Below are positions 45,210 to 57,000 of a DNA stretch of 64,000 nt, piece after piece. The notes beneath the pieces were generated by a model, which made no database searches, was not told the DNA's origin, and worked only from the letters and a program-made list of their open reading frames with translations. This DNA comes from Ciona savignyi. Lineage: Eukaryota; Chordata; Ascidiacea; Phlebobranchia; Cionidae. The number at the start of each line of letters is the position of its first letter. The stretch's first letter is position 1. The stretch spans positions 384,476 through 448,475 of the forward strand of contig CH003398.1 of the NCBI GenBank assembly GCA_000149265.1. Direction: 5' to 3'. A program made the position numbers and the translations under genes.

Positions 45210-45510
45210 ACTTGGTCATAGACAATTTTCGTGTAACAAATTAATTACATTGCCAGTTTTTTACATATTTGTAAAAGTATTGTAAATTATTAATTTTGTA
45301 CTTGGTCATAGACAATATCGTTAAACAGATTAATTACATTACCACTTTTTTACATATTTGTAAAAGTGACAGACATAATGAGAGAATTGTAAATTATTAA
45401 CTTGTACTTGGTCATAGACAATATTCGTGTAACAGATTAATTACATTGCCATTTTTTTACATATTTGTAAAAGTGACGTACATAATGAGAGAATTGTAAA
45501 TTATTAACTT
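45210..45510. repeat. tandem repeat of about 100 bp, 3 copies
   Basis: Each unit carries GTACTTGGTCATAGACAAT, GATTAATTACATTGCCA and TTTTTACATATTTGTAAAAG; the last is nearly palindromic (ACATATTTGTAAA). It lies 370 bases beyond the clarin stop codon. Confidence 0.88.
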
Positions 45511-45875
45511 GTGCAACGCAAGTGGAGAGGCTCATACCAAATATTTACATTGGTATTAAAAGCATTGCTTAATGCATGTAAGAATACGCCTTGTTTTACC
45601 TAACTAATCAAGGAAATACTATACACATTACCCCAATTTCATACACGCACAAGTGTGTAACTAACAGAACAAATTCATATCTATCCATTACAACAGGATT
45701 CTGTATTTGATTAGTTTCACTTTAAATATCCCATATTGGTAGGGTTGTATGATGATTATCTTGGGTTTTAATCAACTAAAAATAGTGTGAGCGTAGGGAA
45801 ATGACAAAAATAGTTTTAATCCTAATCTACCAAAGTAGAATATTACATTAACTCACTAGGTATAGTCTCAATTAA

Positions 45876-48352
45876 CTAGAACATCATGTTGTCAAATGTC
45901 TCTTTTGTGTCGCTTGGGTCTGGCTCGTCAAATTTTCCTGGGCATAGCTTCGATTTAATTTTCTTTTTTAACCCCTTGCCAGCAGTGAATACAACGATGT
46001 TTCCAATCAGAAAAGGCCCGATAGCGCCAACCATGAGGTAAAAGGAATAACCGAGTTGGGAGGACATTGTTTCGCAGTTCTGCATATGAATTGAATTATT
46101 AAAATTACTATTGGAAGTAACGGATAGGATAGGATAATAATGTTTATCCCCGTAGATGGGAAAACCAAGGGGGTTTACACACAGGCAATCGTCAGATCAC
46201 CTCGCGTCCATCGTCGGGTTACCGAAGCTATTGCAGTGTGTTGTATAATTGAGACATTCCTTCAATTTATAACAACCCATTACTCCGCTGGTTTCAGGCA
46301 ATGTTCGTTAAGTGCCTTGCCAAAGGACACAACCGACTAGCTAGCGACTAGTTTCGCACCTGCAGCCTTTTTAATTGAAAGGCGACGCAATTAACCGCTT
46401 GACCAACGGGCCGGACAAATGGGATCTGCCATTCCCATGATATGATGGAATGAAAAACACATTGCTTAAAGCAATTAGTACCAAATAAAATCCTGATTGT
46501 AACTTAATATTAACTTTGACGTACCTCTTTACTATACGTAATATCTTTATCCGAACTTGTCTTTTCTGGTAGTGAGTCATTTAAATCAGTGTAGAACATA
46601 ATGGTGTAGATTATCACAGCAACCAAGGAAAACACCACTGCAAAAATATCACATATAAGAAAGAAAATGTTCACATGTTAGATATATATACCGTGGGCAA
46701 TGGGGTAAAATATCTTATGTAAACTAGACAATCGATAAATTCACAGAAGTTGTGTACTTACAGCCAGAAGAAAAGTAGGACATCAATCCAATTGGTCCAG
46801 CAAACGTTTCATAAGGTTTTGAAAAGAGGTTGTAAGCAGAAATAAACAGAGCCAGCAACCCACTTAGTATACCAAGCCCGAGAAATGCAATTGTTGCAAT
46901 TTGAACTCCAGAATTGTAAGCAATTTTCGTTGTGGCAAACACTAAAAAATGATGAATTTGTTATTCTACCAAGTTCTTACTGTCAGTGAAACATTTTGTC
47001 AATATTTTACTCAGTAAAATAAATATAGACAGCAGACAGGATAGGATATTCATGTTTATCCCCGTGAATGGGAAAACCAAGGAGGTTAACACAGGGGCAA
47101 TCGTCAAATCAACTCCCGCCCACTGCAGTTTACCGGACCTATTGCAGTGTGTTGTTTATGAAAGACATGTTCCTTTAATTCGGTAGAACCCATTAATCTG
47201 CTGGGTTCAGGCATGTTCTTAAAGTGCCTTGACTAAAGACACAACTGTCTAGCAAGTTACCAGTTGCGCACCTTCAACCTTTCGATTGAAAGACGACGCA
47301 CCTAACCGACAGATCTACCTATAATAAGCCCCAATCCACAAGTTTACAGATATGACCTGCAAATTATATTTCACTTAGCACAAGAAGTACAAGGTAGGCA
47401 ATAGCAATTTTTTGCTTTGGATAAGTAAAAAAATGACAATAAAACTTGTTTTGGGAGTTTAAAAAAGGACAAAGTTTACAAATAAACACCGATTTCAATA
47501 CTCGAAACAAATAAACACGAGTGTAAAAGAACAATATCAATTCTTACTGTTGTATTGTTGTTTTCCAGGACTAATAATGCATGGTACGATATTAGAATCT
47601 TCCCCCCAGAAGAGCCCAAGTTTCCGTTGAATGATACAAGAGTCACTTTGAGGTTGTGTATAAAATTAAAATAAGGATTAGAACATATGCGAATTACCTT
47701 TGGGGGTGCATATAAAAATACTAGGTAAATGAGGATTAGACTATATAGGCTGTTATTGCTGACATTCCTCTTGGACCGCAGTGTTTTCAGATTCACAACC
47801 GCAGTGTTTTTAGATTCATGGACCGCAGTGTTTAGGTGTAAAAAATTATATTCATCAATATCTGCATAGATAGTGAAGAATAAGGCACCCAGCTGAAAAA
47901 TTGAGGTACAATACAATTTTTAATTTTGTTTCTTTCGCTGCAGCTATTACCACTCAACAATTTGAAAAAAAAACATGTCATATATATATATATCAAAACA
48001 AATATGACGTTAACTTAACATCCAACAATTAACAAAAAACTGGCAAGATACTACAGCAAAACAGGAAGGCATCGAAAAAACCCAAAAGTTATCTAGTTTG
48101 GAAATTAAGATTACATCCTATTACACATACCGGTACTAATTAACTTTGTATTACCATGAATCCTTTATTGTGGATTTACTCACCACCTGGGTAAAGATAA
48201 TATAACCATCAAGGTGATAATCATAATACTTACATTGATTCATTTTTGTTTAGTTGTATAACGGACCACTCATCTGTACCTAACCCAGCAGATAAAAGAG
48301 CAATGGCGCTTGCTGCACAAACCAAACTTCCAAAAGCAAACAGTTTCTTCAT
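45876..48352 (-). CDS. CLRN: Clarin-family four-transmembrane protein
   Basis: Five exons with consistent phases: 48234-48352, 47548-47645, 46762-46941, 46525-46637, 45876-46079; 237 aa, essentially the family's length (human clarin-1 is 232). Layout: TM1 in MKKLFAFGSLVCAASAIALL; extracellular loop with LGLFWGED (compare YGLFHGEG); TM2 LGLGILSGLLALFISAYNLF; the clarin hallmark SKPYETFAGPIGLM (compare GKPFETLHGPLGLY); TM3 LVFSLVAVIIYTIMFY; TM4 GYSFYLMVGAIGPFLIGNIV; and an acidic tail ending TFDNMMF (compare AADLMY). Vertebrate clarins act at hair-cell and photoreceptor membranes, and CLRN1 loss causes Usher syndrome type 3. Which vertebrate paralogue is closest cannot be settled by eye, though the hallmark favours CLRN1. 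Introns 2 and 4 hold SINE-A copies. Confidence 0.87.
46120..46420 (-). repeat. SINE-A copy
   Basis: Reverse orientation, beginning in the doubled GGATAGGATAGGATAATAAT tail and ending in AATTAACCGCTTGACCAACG, within the last clarin intron. Confidence 0.87.
47038..47325 (-). repeat. SINE-A copy
   Basis: Reverse orientation, starting CAGGATAGGATATTCATGTT. It lies in the clarin intron between exons 46762-46941 and 47548-47645. Confidence 0.87.
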
Positions 48353-48494
48353 TTTTGCAGTAAGATAGGCCAAGCACAAACTGTTAAAAATTTGGGTATT
48401 TCTAATCCAATTAAAAGGGCTGGACTGGAAATAAAAAATAAACACAACTTGTTTAAACTATGCACCAGTATGAGAACTTATAAGGCCTGAACAA

Positions 48495-48570
48495 TTCGGT
48501 ACCTCTAATTACTACAGGATTGCTTGGAGGGTTAGGGTTCCAAGCACTTCTGCAGTAATTAGAGTAAGAG
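48495..48570. repeat. near-perfect hairpin
   Basis: ACCTCTAATTACTACAGGAT plus TGCTTGG is followed, after AGGGTTAGGGTT, by its inverted form CCAAGCACTTCTGCAGTAAT plus TAGAG. The stem is about 28 bp with 12 bases between the arms. It stands at the left border of the foldback element. Confidence 0.75.
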
Positions 48571-48584
48571 GCACTGCGAACAAT

Positions 48585-49277
48585 ACATGCGTCTAGAGAC
48601 AGAACGGTAGTCTGATTTTTCTCTGCTGGATGGCGCTATTTATCAGCTGTACTAAAGCGGGGAGGAGGGAAACTACTAACTAAAATTATGGACACTAATT
48701 TTAACCCATTCCTGAACACTAAACTTAACCGCAAGACTAACACTAACTCTAGCCCCATGTTTATTACACCATTTACGCATTTTAAGTAAATAGTGTTTAC
48801 AATCAAAAAACTGCTAAGAGATCGATTACTTTAGCCAATGCTTGGAAAAATTCCAAAAATGTTCAGACAAGCTGAATGCGGCGTTATGATGAGTTTGTTT
48901 ATAACTAAGAAACAAAAGAGTTAAAAAAACGGAAAAAAGCTTACCGTAGGGGAATCGAACCACAGTCTCCAGCGTGATAGGCGGCGACGCTTACCACTAC
49001 ACTAACGAGGAATACGATTAGTAAGTGCGAAAACTAGTATAAGACAGTCGCGGGTGCCTCTAAATACTACAGGACCGCTTAGATCACTTAGATTGCTATA
49101 GAAAGTAATTCTAACCCTGTCCCAAACACTAATCTCAACCCCAGAACTAACTTTAACCCCAACCCTAACATTAATATCGAAAATAGTTACTCCCCAGATA
49201 ATTCCAAAAAAATAAATAGCGCCACCCAGCAGAGAAAAATCAGACTACCGTTCCGTCCATAGTCGCATCTGCGAACA
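48585..49277. mobile_element. foldback element with long inverted ends
   Basis: The left arm (about 48588-48652, with GAACGGTAGTCTGATTTTTC and TGGCGCTATTTAT) is repeated inverted at about 49214-49275 (ATAAATAGCGCCACC, GAAAAATCAGACTACCGTTC). The arms are about 55-60 bp and over 85 percent identical by eye. Between them lie partial M1 MITE sequences (48655-48790 and 49095-49200) and a tRNA-Asp-like pseudogene. No protein is encoded, so this is a composite non-autonomous element. Confidence 0.75.
48940..49011 (-). pseudogene. tRNA-Asp-like pseudogene
   Basis: The minus strand reads TCCTCGTTAGTGTAGTGGTA, then the anticodon loop CTATCAC, then GGTTCGATTCCCC. It matches tRNA-Asp over the A and B boxes. 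The loop gives ATC at the anticodon position instead of GTC. The acceptor stem (TCCTCGT/ACGGTAA), anticodon stem and T stem all contain mismatches, so it is probably not a working tRNA. It lies at the centre of the foldback element. Confidence 0.7.
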
Positions 49278-49311
49278 ATTAGCATAGTGGATTACTACTT
49301 CAGCTTTCGGG

Positions 49312-49515
49312 GAAAACTATATATACAAGGAGGGAAAGCGGGAGGAGGGGAAGGAGGGAAACTACATGCTAAAATAAAGATTATCCATTAGGGTTAGTTT
49401 TAAACATGGGGCTAGGATTAGGGTTAGTCTTGGGCTTGAGATTAGTGTTTAGGGATGGGTTAAAATTAGTTTCCTTAATTTTAGTTAGCAGTTTCCCTCC
49501 TTTTAGCGTTGCCCC
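49312..49515. mobile_element. M1 MITE copy
   Basis: GGAGGGAAAGCGGGAGGAGG to CCTCCTTTTAGCGTTGCCCC, with GGGTTAGTTTTAAACATGGG inside. It abuts the next SINE-A copy. Confidence 0.8.
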
Positions 49516-49768
49516 AGCTTTCAGCCGAAGGGTTGCAGGTTTGAAACTGGTCAGTTGACCTTGGGCAAGGCACTTAATGGACATTGACTGAACCCAGTGG
49601 ATTGAGGGCTCTCCCAAACTGAATAACCGTATAAGATATACAAAACACACTACAATACTACGGTAACATGACGGTGTGCGCGAGGTAATCTGACGGTTAC
49701 CGGTACCGAACGGCGAACGTTAACGCCCCTAGCGTTTTCCCATTCACGTGGATAATGGATAAACATGA
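49512..49768 (+). repeat. SINE-A copy, 5' truncated
   Basis: Begins at the CTTTCAGCCGAAGGGTTGCA part of the head directly after the MITE end, so the MITE junction cuts the SINE. Tail GGATAATGGATAAACATGAT. Confidence 0.75.
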
Positions 49769-50013
49769 TTCCCCCCTCCCCCTATCTTCAAGGGCAAGGC
49801 TAAATCAAACGAGAAAATCTCCAAAAGTTTAAAACACGTCAAAATTTGGTCACGTCCTGGAAACATAATTTTGTACATGGTTAAGCAGTAAGACCTTAGT
49901 TGTATTAAGGCCGAGGTTCTGTTATCTAAAAATAGAAAAAACGCGGAATGACGGAAGATGGAATAGAGAATTAAAACCTTTTTTCGCACAATTTTCTATT
50001 TAAACCATACTTA

Positions 50014-50285
50014 GTATAGGATATTCATGTTTATCCCCGTGAATGGGAAAACCAAGGGGATTAACACATGGGCGATCGTCAGATCACCTCGTACTCATCG
50101 TCGGGTTACCAGATATATTACAGGGTGTTGTTTATGACTCACACGTTCCTTGAATTTGGTAGAACCCATTAATCCGCCATTAATTTCCGTTAAGTGCCTT
50201 GCACATGGATACAACCGACTAGCTAGCGACCAGTCAGAATATACAACCTTTTGGTTGAAAGACTGTGGGAATCCTCACACGTTTA
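50014..50285 (-). repeat. SINE-A copy, head replaced
   Basis: Reverse-oriented (TAGGATATTCATGTTTATCC to TTTTGGTTGAAAGACTGTGG). The expected tRNA-head remainder is not contiguous: a stretch of about 400 unrelated bases follows before AAGACTTCGCACTAAACCGC (50690-50727), which completes the head. The SINE therefore appears split by an insertion at about 50270-50690. Confidence 0.7.
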
Positions 50286-50807
50286 TAATTGCATTTCTGT
50301 ATATTTTAACAATTAGGTCACCATGCCATGTGTCCATTGTTCATGGGAAGTCGCGATTAATTTCCTGTTTTCGACAGTCAAGTCGATGAATTGTTTCCCC
50401 GCGAGTTCTGTTTAACGCCGTCCTATATCGTTTACAAACATGTGTTTCCTGTTATGTGTGGTGTATAAACTGAATATGATTTCATGTTATCAGAGAGAAT
50501 TTTGCTTTGTCCTCCCTTGGACTAGCCGCGTTCTCAAACCTTAACCTATACTAACCTAAGCTATGCCCTATGTGTGTACAGCGCTCTTCCTGGCTGCACC
50601 TTGCGTGAATGTATAATAAAAAACCTAACCTCTGTTCACCTCTTGTCTTTACCCTGCTTATCACCCGTCTAAAAGCAGAGCGCTGCTGCAAGACTTCGCA
50701 CTAAACCGCTAGACTAACCGGTCGGATACTTATTTGAATATCATGGAAGTGCACCGAGCGACCGCCAATCTTCAATTTTGCGATGCAGACAACGAGACGA
50801 CGTTGGA

Positions 50808-50872
50808 TAGGATAGGATATTCATCTTTATCCCTGTGGATGGAAAAACCATGGGGGTTAACACAAGGGCAAT
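50808..50872 (-). repeat. SINE-A tail fragment
   Basis: GGATAGGATATTCATCTTTA to the GGGGGTTAACACAAGGGCAA block, cut exactly where the opposite-strand copy at 50875 begins. Confidence 0.7.
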
Positions 50873-50874
50873 AT

Positions 50875-51116
50875 GGACCGACCCGTTGGGTCTAACGGTT
50901 AAGTGCGTCGCCTTTTAATCGAAAGGCTGGAGGTGCCAAACTGGTCGCTAGCGGATTATTGGGCTCTACCAAATTGCAGGAACGTGTCTATCATATACAA
51001 CACACTGTAATAGCTCCGGTAACCAGACGGTGGGCGCGAGGTGATCTGACGAATGCCCGTGTGTTAACCCCATTGGTTTTCCCATTCACGGGGATAAAGA
51101 TGAATATCCTCCTATC
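50875..51116 (+). repeat. SINE-A copy
   Basis: Head GACCCGTTGGGTCTAACGGT; about 40 bases of the body after GGTCGCTAGC are missing. Tail ATGAATATCCTCCTATCG. Confidence 0.82.
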
Positions 51117-51299
51117 GTAAACCAGCACAAATCGATGGTAAATTTCTATGCGATCAACACAGATTCATACCCCATACCCACCATGAACTTTTAAGAGTTG
51201 TAAGCTTATATGATTTAAATATATATGTGATGACAATTTTGGTTAAATTACGAGAAAGAAACTCCCGCCAGACCCGAGATTATAAAAACGGCAGCCGTT

Positions 51300-51398
51300 T
51301 CCGCGCAATTTAGGCATTTTATGGTCGATTTACCGCGCATTTTAGGCATTTTATGGTCGATTTACCGCGCATTTTAGGCATTTTATGGTCGTTTTATT
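51300..51398. repeat. 32-bp tandem triplicate
   Basis: Three units built on CCGCGCATTTTAGGCATTTT plus ATGGTCGATTTA. Confidence 0.9.
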
Positions 51399-51971
51399 TT
51401 TGGATATTTTAAAACTGGAAAGGACAATCTACTTCAAATTAACAAATACCCGAATTAAATTATCTTAATTTACCCCCAAAACCTGTAATATAATACAATA
51501 AACAATCCATTTTAACAAACTTTTGTCACATGTATAAAGCAATCTTTAATCGTTTTACCGATAAACTCAAAACCACACGCAAACAGGAAAAAAACAATAT
51601 CCAATTAAGGTTAAATATTAAAGGTTTTAGATATGGTGTAATTAATATATAGCGGTATTTTTAGTAGTACTCCAATAAAAATCAATTCTCCATATCTATA
51701 TTAAATATATAATCGTCAGTTTTAAGCCCCGTTTGAACCAAGCGTATAGTTCGGCGTACGGCAACGCAGCGACCATAAAACAAACAAAAAATATTCCCTC
51801 GCCCAGAGTAAAAACGAAAAAACGTTTCTTTGTTTTTATATTATTGTTTGACATACCAACGTAAATACTTCATTCCGAACATACGCATTTTGATAGGTAA
51901 CCCATTAGTTTCTGCTTGCAGAACCAAACGTTATACACTTTGTATAAGATATATAAAAGTGATTAGGTACA

Positions 51972-51977
<6 letters not shown>

Positions 51978-52009
<32 letters not shown>
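51978..52009. repeat. (TA)n microsatellite
   Basis: Uninterrupted TA dinucleotides, 16 copies. Confidence 0.95.
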
Positions 52010-52012
<3 letters not shown>

Positions 52013-53631
52013 AATTTGTTTGTTTTGTGCAGAGTCATATAGTGTACTGTTTTGGGGGGATCTCAAAATGTTGCTCACGTAAGGGTCTCTCTCAAAGGTT
52101 TCAAAACTGTTGACAGCGACATGTTTAAAAGACATATTGAACCCTTATTTTATTAAAAGCATGTAACAAAATTCGTACGCCTTTTTACGCGCGGCTTTTG
52201 AATTTCTAATATTCACATGAACTTAAAGGCTTTAGAAAAAGGTCAACGTGCCGTTAAGGAGCAGTCTCCCTTTTTATTTCCCCTTGCCTTGCCAAGCAAA
52301 CATTTTCCTAGACTTAAGGTTGAATCTGTCATTTAAATATAGAGATATAAAAACAACCCACTGCACAATAAGCATTTTTCAGACAAAAAACACAAAACGC
52401 CTTTCCAAGCCAAGCTCTTAACAGTAAAAATCTAAGAAAAAATAATTATACGAACACATGCCGCTTGCAGATATAAAAAAATAACAAATATGTCGCCTCC
52501 AGCTAAAAACATATTCATTGTGACTCAGCGAAATACACGTGAAATTGCGGCGCTGGACATTTTACTTTCGACAGCATAAAGGTTTAAAATCGATATAACT
52601 GCTGGTATGTATAGTTCTATCGACAAAAAAGTTATGATGGATATCGCCACAAAAAAACAGTTACCGTTATCCCTGCAAGGCGCAATGTAGTGGGCTATGG
52701 TACTTTAACGGAGCAAAAAGGTCGTATTTTCCTCCTTATAGCCGAAGGTCAAATAGTCGCGAAGTAGAAGTTTTGCGGACGTGACTTAAGAGCGTGTTGT
52801 CGAGGTGGCGACGTGATATATCCGTCACTTGCTTACACCAAAAGCTGAGTTCGTGTAAACATGTAAATACTTCGCCGAAAATGACGATACTTAACAACGA
52901 AATTGCGGCGGGGAACGATTCAAAAATTGGATTCGGGATTTACCGCAACTATTCGTAGTGGGCTATGTGTATAAACATTCTTACTGTTATCTTTGTTTTC
53001 GTTTGGTTTTCAATTTGATTTAGTTTTCTTTATCATCATGACGTATAATTGAAAAGCTTTTTAAATAATATAAAAAACACTGACAAACTAATAAAAGATA
53101 CAAAGTTAATTAAAACAAATTGGACAGTAACAACAGTATATTTAGACATTAAGTAACCTTTTAGTGTGTAATCTAGTAAACCTTATTTTAAACTGGACAA
53201 TTAAAACAAGGTGGGCTATATGGTAAAATTACATTTAACAGCGCATTGGAAATTAAAATTGTATATTTTAAATGTAAATTAAAATAATAATAGTACATTA
53301 TTTATGTTCGTCAAACTACTTTTGTGTTAAGAATAAAATAACAAAATTTGAATATAAACTTTGAACAAAACAACGAAATTTGCGACGTTTTAATGTAATA
53401 TCTTCCAAACTTAGAATTTAATTTCGGCGATAGCCATAAAAGCAACCGTATACCGGCACAGGAAACACTTTTAGGATATAAATCCAGTCCAAAGATAGCC
53501 GTGTGTTTATAAAACCAAGTCACACAAATCGACATTCAATTCGTTGTGCCATTCTAGCGTCTGCATTATAATTATACGTCAAGCTCTAAAATGACTTATT
53601 TTGCGATAAGGTGGCTTTGGCGGTCACTCAC

Positions 53632-53807
53632 AGAGCCGAGCTAATGCTTGAAAAATCGTGCGGTCTTCGCGCGTCGCCGCCGTATAAATGTGATAAGCTG
53701 AGCGGTAAACACCCCACGACGACATAGCGACGATGGACGCGAAAAGATAACCGAGTAAGGAGAAAGAAACTGCGGTTCCGACTTCGCCGAAAATTCGAAA
53801 AGAACTC
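53632..53807 (-). CDS. possible exon of an unidentified membrane protein
   Basis: On the minus strand a CTCTTGTTTTTAG acceptor opens a 176-nt segment that ends at CGGCTCT|GTGAGT. One frame is open throughout and gives one hydrophobic stretch, VSFSLLGYLFASIVAMSSW, followed by YRSAYHIYTAATREDRTIF. G+C content is higher than the flanks, as in other exons here. No partner exon was found on either side and I do not recognise the family. The Shisa-like gene starts 217 bases away in the opposite direction, so this could also be the first exon of a divergent gene. Confidence 0.35.
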
Positions 53808-54024
53808 CTAAAAACAAGAGAAAACTGGAACACTCAGCAGATCTAGATTCAGTAGTAGATTCGAGGGCAGCTGTGAAGTGCATCCTCCAGTAGGCCAACA
53901 AGCTATATACTAATCGCGTAAATGCTTTTGTTTTGGTGAACCGTTTATAATCCGAAAAATAAACAGTTGATTACAGAAATAATTGCGGGGAAAACTTGCC
54001 TTTGTTTAAAGTGTACAAAGTAGA

Positions 54025-57000
54025 ATGTCATCACGAGTTTGCATTGCCGCCTTGCTTTTCCTTCAAGTTTTTAGATCAGGTAAAATGAGTATTTGGTATG
54101 AGTTTTTGTAATGTATTTAATAGAGTTGGAATTAAATCGTCTACAACGTGTGTTTCACGGTGTAGGCTATTGTGTTTTATCAACCTATGAGGTACCATAG
54201 CAGCGTTATATAGTTTTGCAAGTATGCTGCAGAACGTTCTAAAATGTTTAATATTTAAATTTTAAAAGGACATTTTTCAGGTTCACAGTCACTTTAATAC
54301 GGACGTAATATAGTACTTGCATTTGGGAATTATGGCTGGGAACTATGGTTGGAAAATTATGGTTAGGAATTATGGCGAGAATTTATGGTCGGGGAATTAT
54401 GGTTGGGAATTATGGTCGGGGAATTATGGTTGGGGAATTATGGTTGGGTAATTATAGTTGATATTTTTAGTTGGAAAATGATTGATGGGAAACTATGGGT
54501 AAAGAAATACAGTTGGGTTACCACGACTGGGAAACTATGATAATGGAAATATGAATCTCCCGATAATTATATAATTTAAAATTTATCAGAATTCTGTTAA
54601 ATTACGACCGGTTGTGTAAGACTTGATCTACAATTTAATTTTTTAATACATATTGACGAGTTTTAATCAAAATCGATTTGCCTATATTTTTTGTTTATAA
54701 TTTTAAAGTTGATTTTTTGGATGAATGTTAGTTTGCCACATCATTTATTTGTCTCCTTTATTTAACAAACGAAAAACGAATAGTTTGAAACAAAATAATG
54801 AAACAGATCATTCGATGGTAAGCAGACGTAAAATAACACATAAATTCAATGTAAAAGTAAGTGGAACAGCAGCAACAAAGCAATTTTTACGTTATAGAGA
54901 AGATGGAAATAGAGACGACTCGGAAAAAAATACTTTTTTTAGTTTGCCTTCGTCATATACTAAGCCCAAAAATCTCTTCTTTAAGGCCTAAAAAAAACGA
55001 TACAAATAATTGCAGCAATATTTCCGGAACTCGGAACATTTTGGTTTAATTGGTCCGCTTTTGTAAACAAAAGGTTTGTGTTACAGAAATACTATAGTTT
55101 GCGGGATAATGTATTTTAACCAAAGCCTTTATATTGATCAGTCTATCTTTAACAGGGTGTCGGTTCTCAGCTGTTAAAGGCTCCTAAGTAAATTTTCTGG
55201 CATCAAAATCTTGCTGCTCTGTACATACCCCTTGGCTATGAGGAATGGGTTAAAAATAGAAAAATTCAAAACGTCGGTTGAGATTTCATTTTAAGCTTTT
55301 TATCTCCAGGTGAAGCGTACTGCGCCGACAAATGTATCGGCGACAGTAAACCGTACTGCTGTGAGATGCTGGGACGGAGTTACTGCGTTTTTGACGCCAA
55401 AGAGTGCCGTAGCAGAAGACCGCCGCCTCACACCACAGTCGACCATGTTAGAACCCCGTAGGTTGCGTTGTGTTTCACAGCATCATCTTGTCTGTCGTAT
55501 AAACTGTACATACGTACGGTCGTGTGGCAGAATGGTTAACGCGGCCGATACATATGCAGACTTAGATAAAAAATGATCTTAGGCCTATCCTGATTTTAAA
55601 ACTAAGCCTAACGAGCCTATCCTGATTTTGAAACTAAGCCTGTTACTATTGCTGTGAGTTAAACAAATTGTACATACGTTTTGGGTAGGACATTCATGTG
55701 CATTTCTGGAGGTGGGAAAACGGATAGTCCTCTTGTTAACACAGCTTAAGTTTACTTGTACAATCAGGGAACCGGTACTATTGCTGTGTGTTACATATTA
55801 CATTAAAACATTTTTAGTTATATTAATGGAAACAACCGACTTTCTCGGTTGTTTAATTTCCACGTTAGGTTTTGGTTGTTTTTTAAATACTGGACCTTAT
55901 TGTTTACTAGAGATGATACGTGAAAATGCTCGTTTCTATAATGCTTGTACGAGTCTACTGCGCCTAAATAAATTTTAATTGCCGAGTTATTTTTTTGCCG
56001 AACAAAGTTTCGAGGCATCAATGGTCCCGGCCTCAATACCGTGTTATATTTCTGTACATATGAATCGTTCGCGCTCACCATTCGTCTACACACGACCGCT
56101 AATAATCGGGTTATTGACAAACCGGTTTCAAATTTATCCCCCTTAAAAATAAAATCCTTTCTTTAAAAATGGGAGATTTCATTTTTTAAACTAATGATTT
56201 CTGGTCAAATCCGATATAAGTAGCCTGACCTCTGTATAGTTTTTAATGGTTTTGATCCCCATATACGGATCGCGTCAATTCCTTGGCTCACTTCCTAAAA
56301 AGGTCCCCTTATCTGTAAGTCGATTTCGCATTTTTATCGGTTTAGCATAATCTTTGGTGTAATTTGTACCTTTTTTATTTATAATACTTGACCTAATAAC
56401 ATGCTAGTGCTTGAGTGGCGTCGCCAAGCTAGTGATTAATTTGAATATAATCCAAAAATAATGAACAACCTTTCCATATCCAAATTTATTACAGTTTACA
56501 AATTAAAAAAACACTTTCCGAAGGGTGGTTAGGTCGAAACTAATCGGATATTTATTTTACTGATATGTCCTTAAGGTACAAAGGCACTAAGCGGACATTG
56601 TTCGAAACCAATGAATTAATAAGTTAAATACAGCAGTAGAAACGCATATATATCACATACTGTACTTATCGGAGTCGATTCCAATGTTCTAATGCCTTTA
56701 CGTTTTTTTTCCAATTATTTAATGAAACACGAATAACCTAGATATATAGGATATTCATGTTTATTCCCATAAGTTGGAAAACCAAGGGGGTTAATATAAG
56801 GACACTCGTCAGATCACCTTGCGCTCACAGTCAGGTTACCAAAGCTATTACAGTGCGTTGTGCATGATTTAAACATTTCTTTAATTTAAGAGAAGCCACT
56901 ATGCCGTTGGGTTCGGACAATGTCCGTTGAGTGCCTTGCACAAGGACACAACTTACTAGCTAGCTAACAATTCGTACCTGCAGCCTTTTGGTTGAAAGGC

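Larger units (their letters stand above)
51117..53631. other. intergenic region with small repeats
   Basis: No gene recognised. It contains a 32-bp triplicate (51300-51398), a TA dinucleotide run (51978-52009) and short phrases repeated between 52530 and 52960 (GAAATTGCGGCG twice, GTAGTGGGCTATG twice, ACTTCGCCGAAAAT also at 53780). The last may be traces of an old local duplication. Confidence 0.45.

Noticed and set aside
47476-47916. 146-codon minus-strand frame as a clarin exon
   Set aside because: The segment after its TTTTTCAG acceptor is phase-incompatible with both neighbouring clarin exons. The exon at 47548-47645, read in another frame, fits in phase and in sequence.
48940-49011. Functional tRNA gene
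   Set aside because: Acceptor, anticodon and T stems are all mispaired and the element is embedded in a foldback repeat, so it is called a pseudogene.
53641-53901. Second minus-strand frame over the orphan exon
   Set aside because: It crosses the acceptor and has arginine-rich low-complexity translation; the frame with a clean TM helix is the better candidate.
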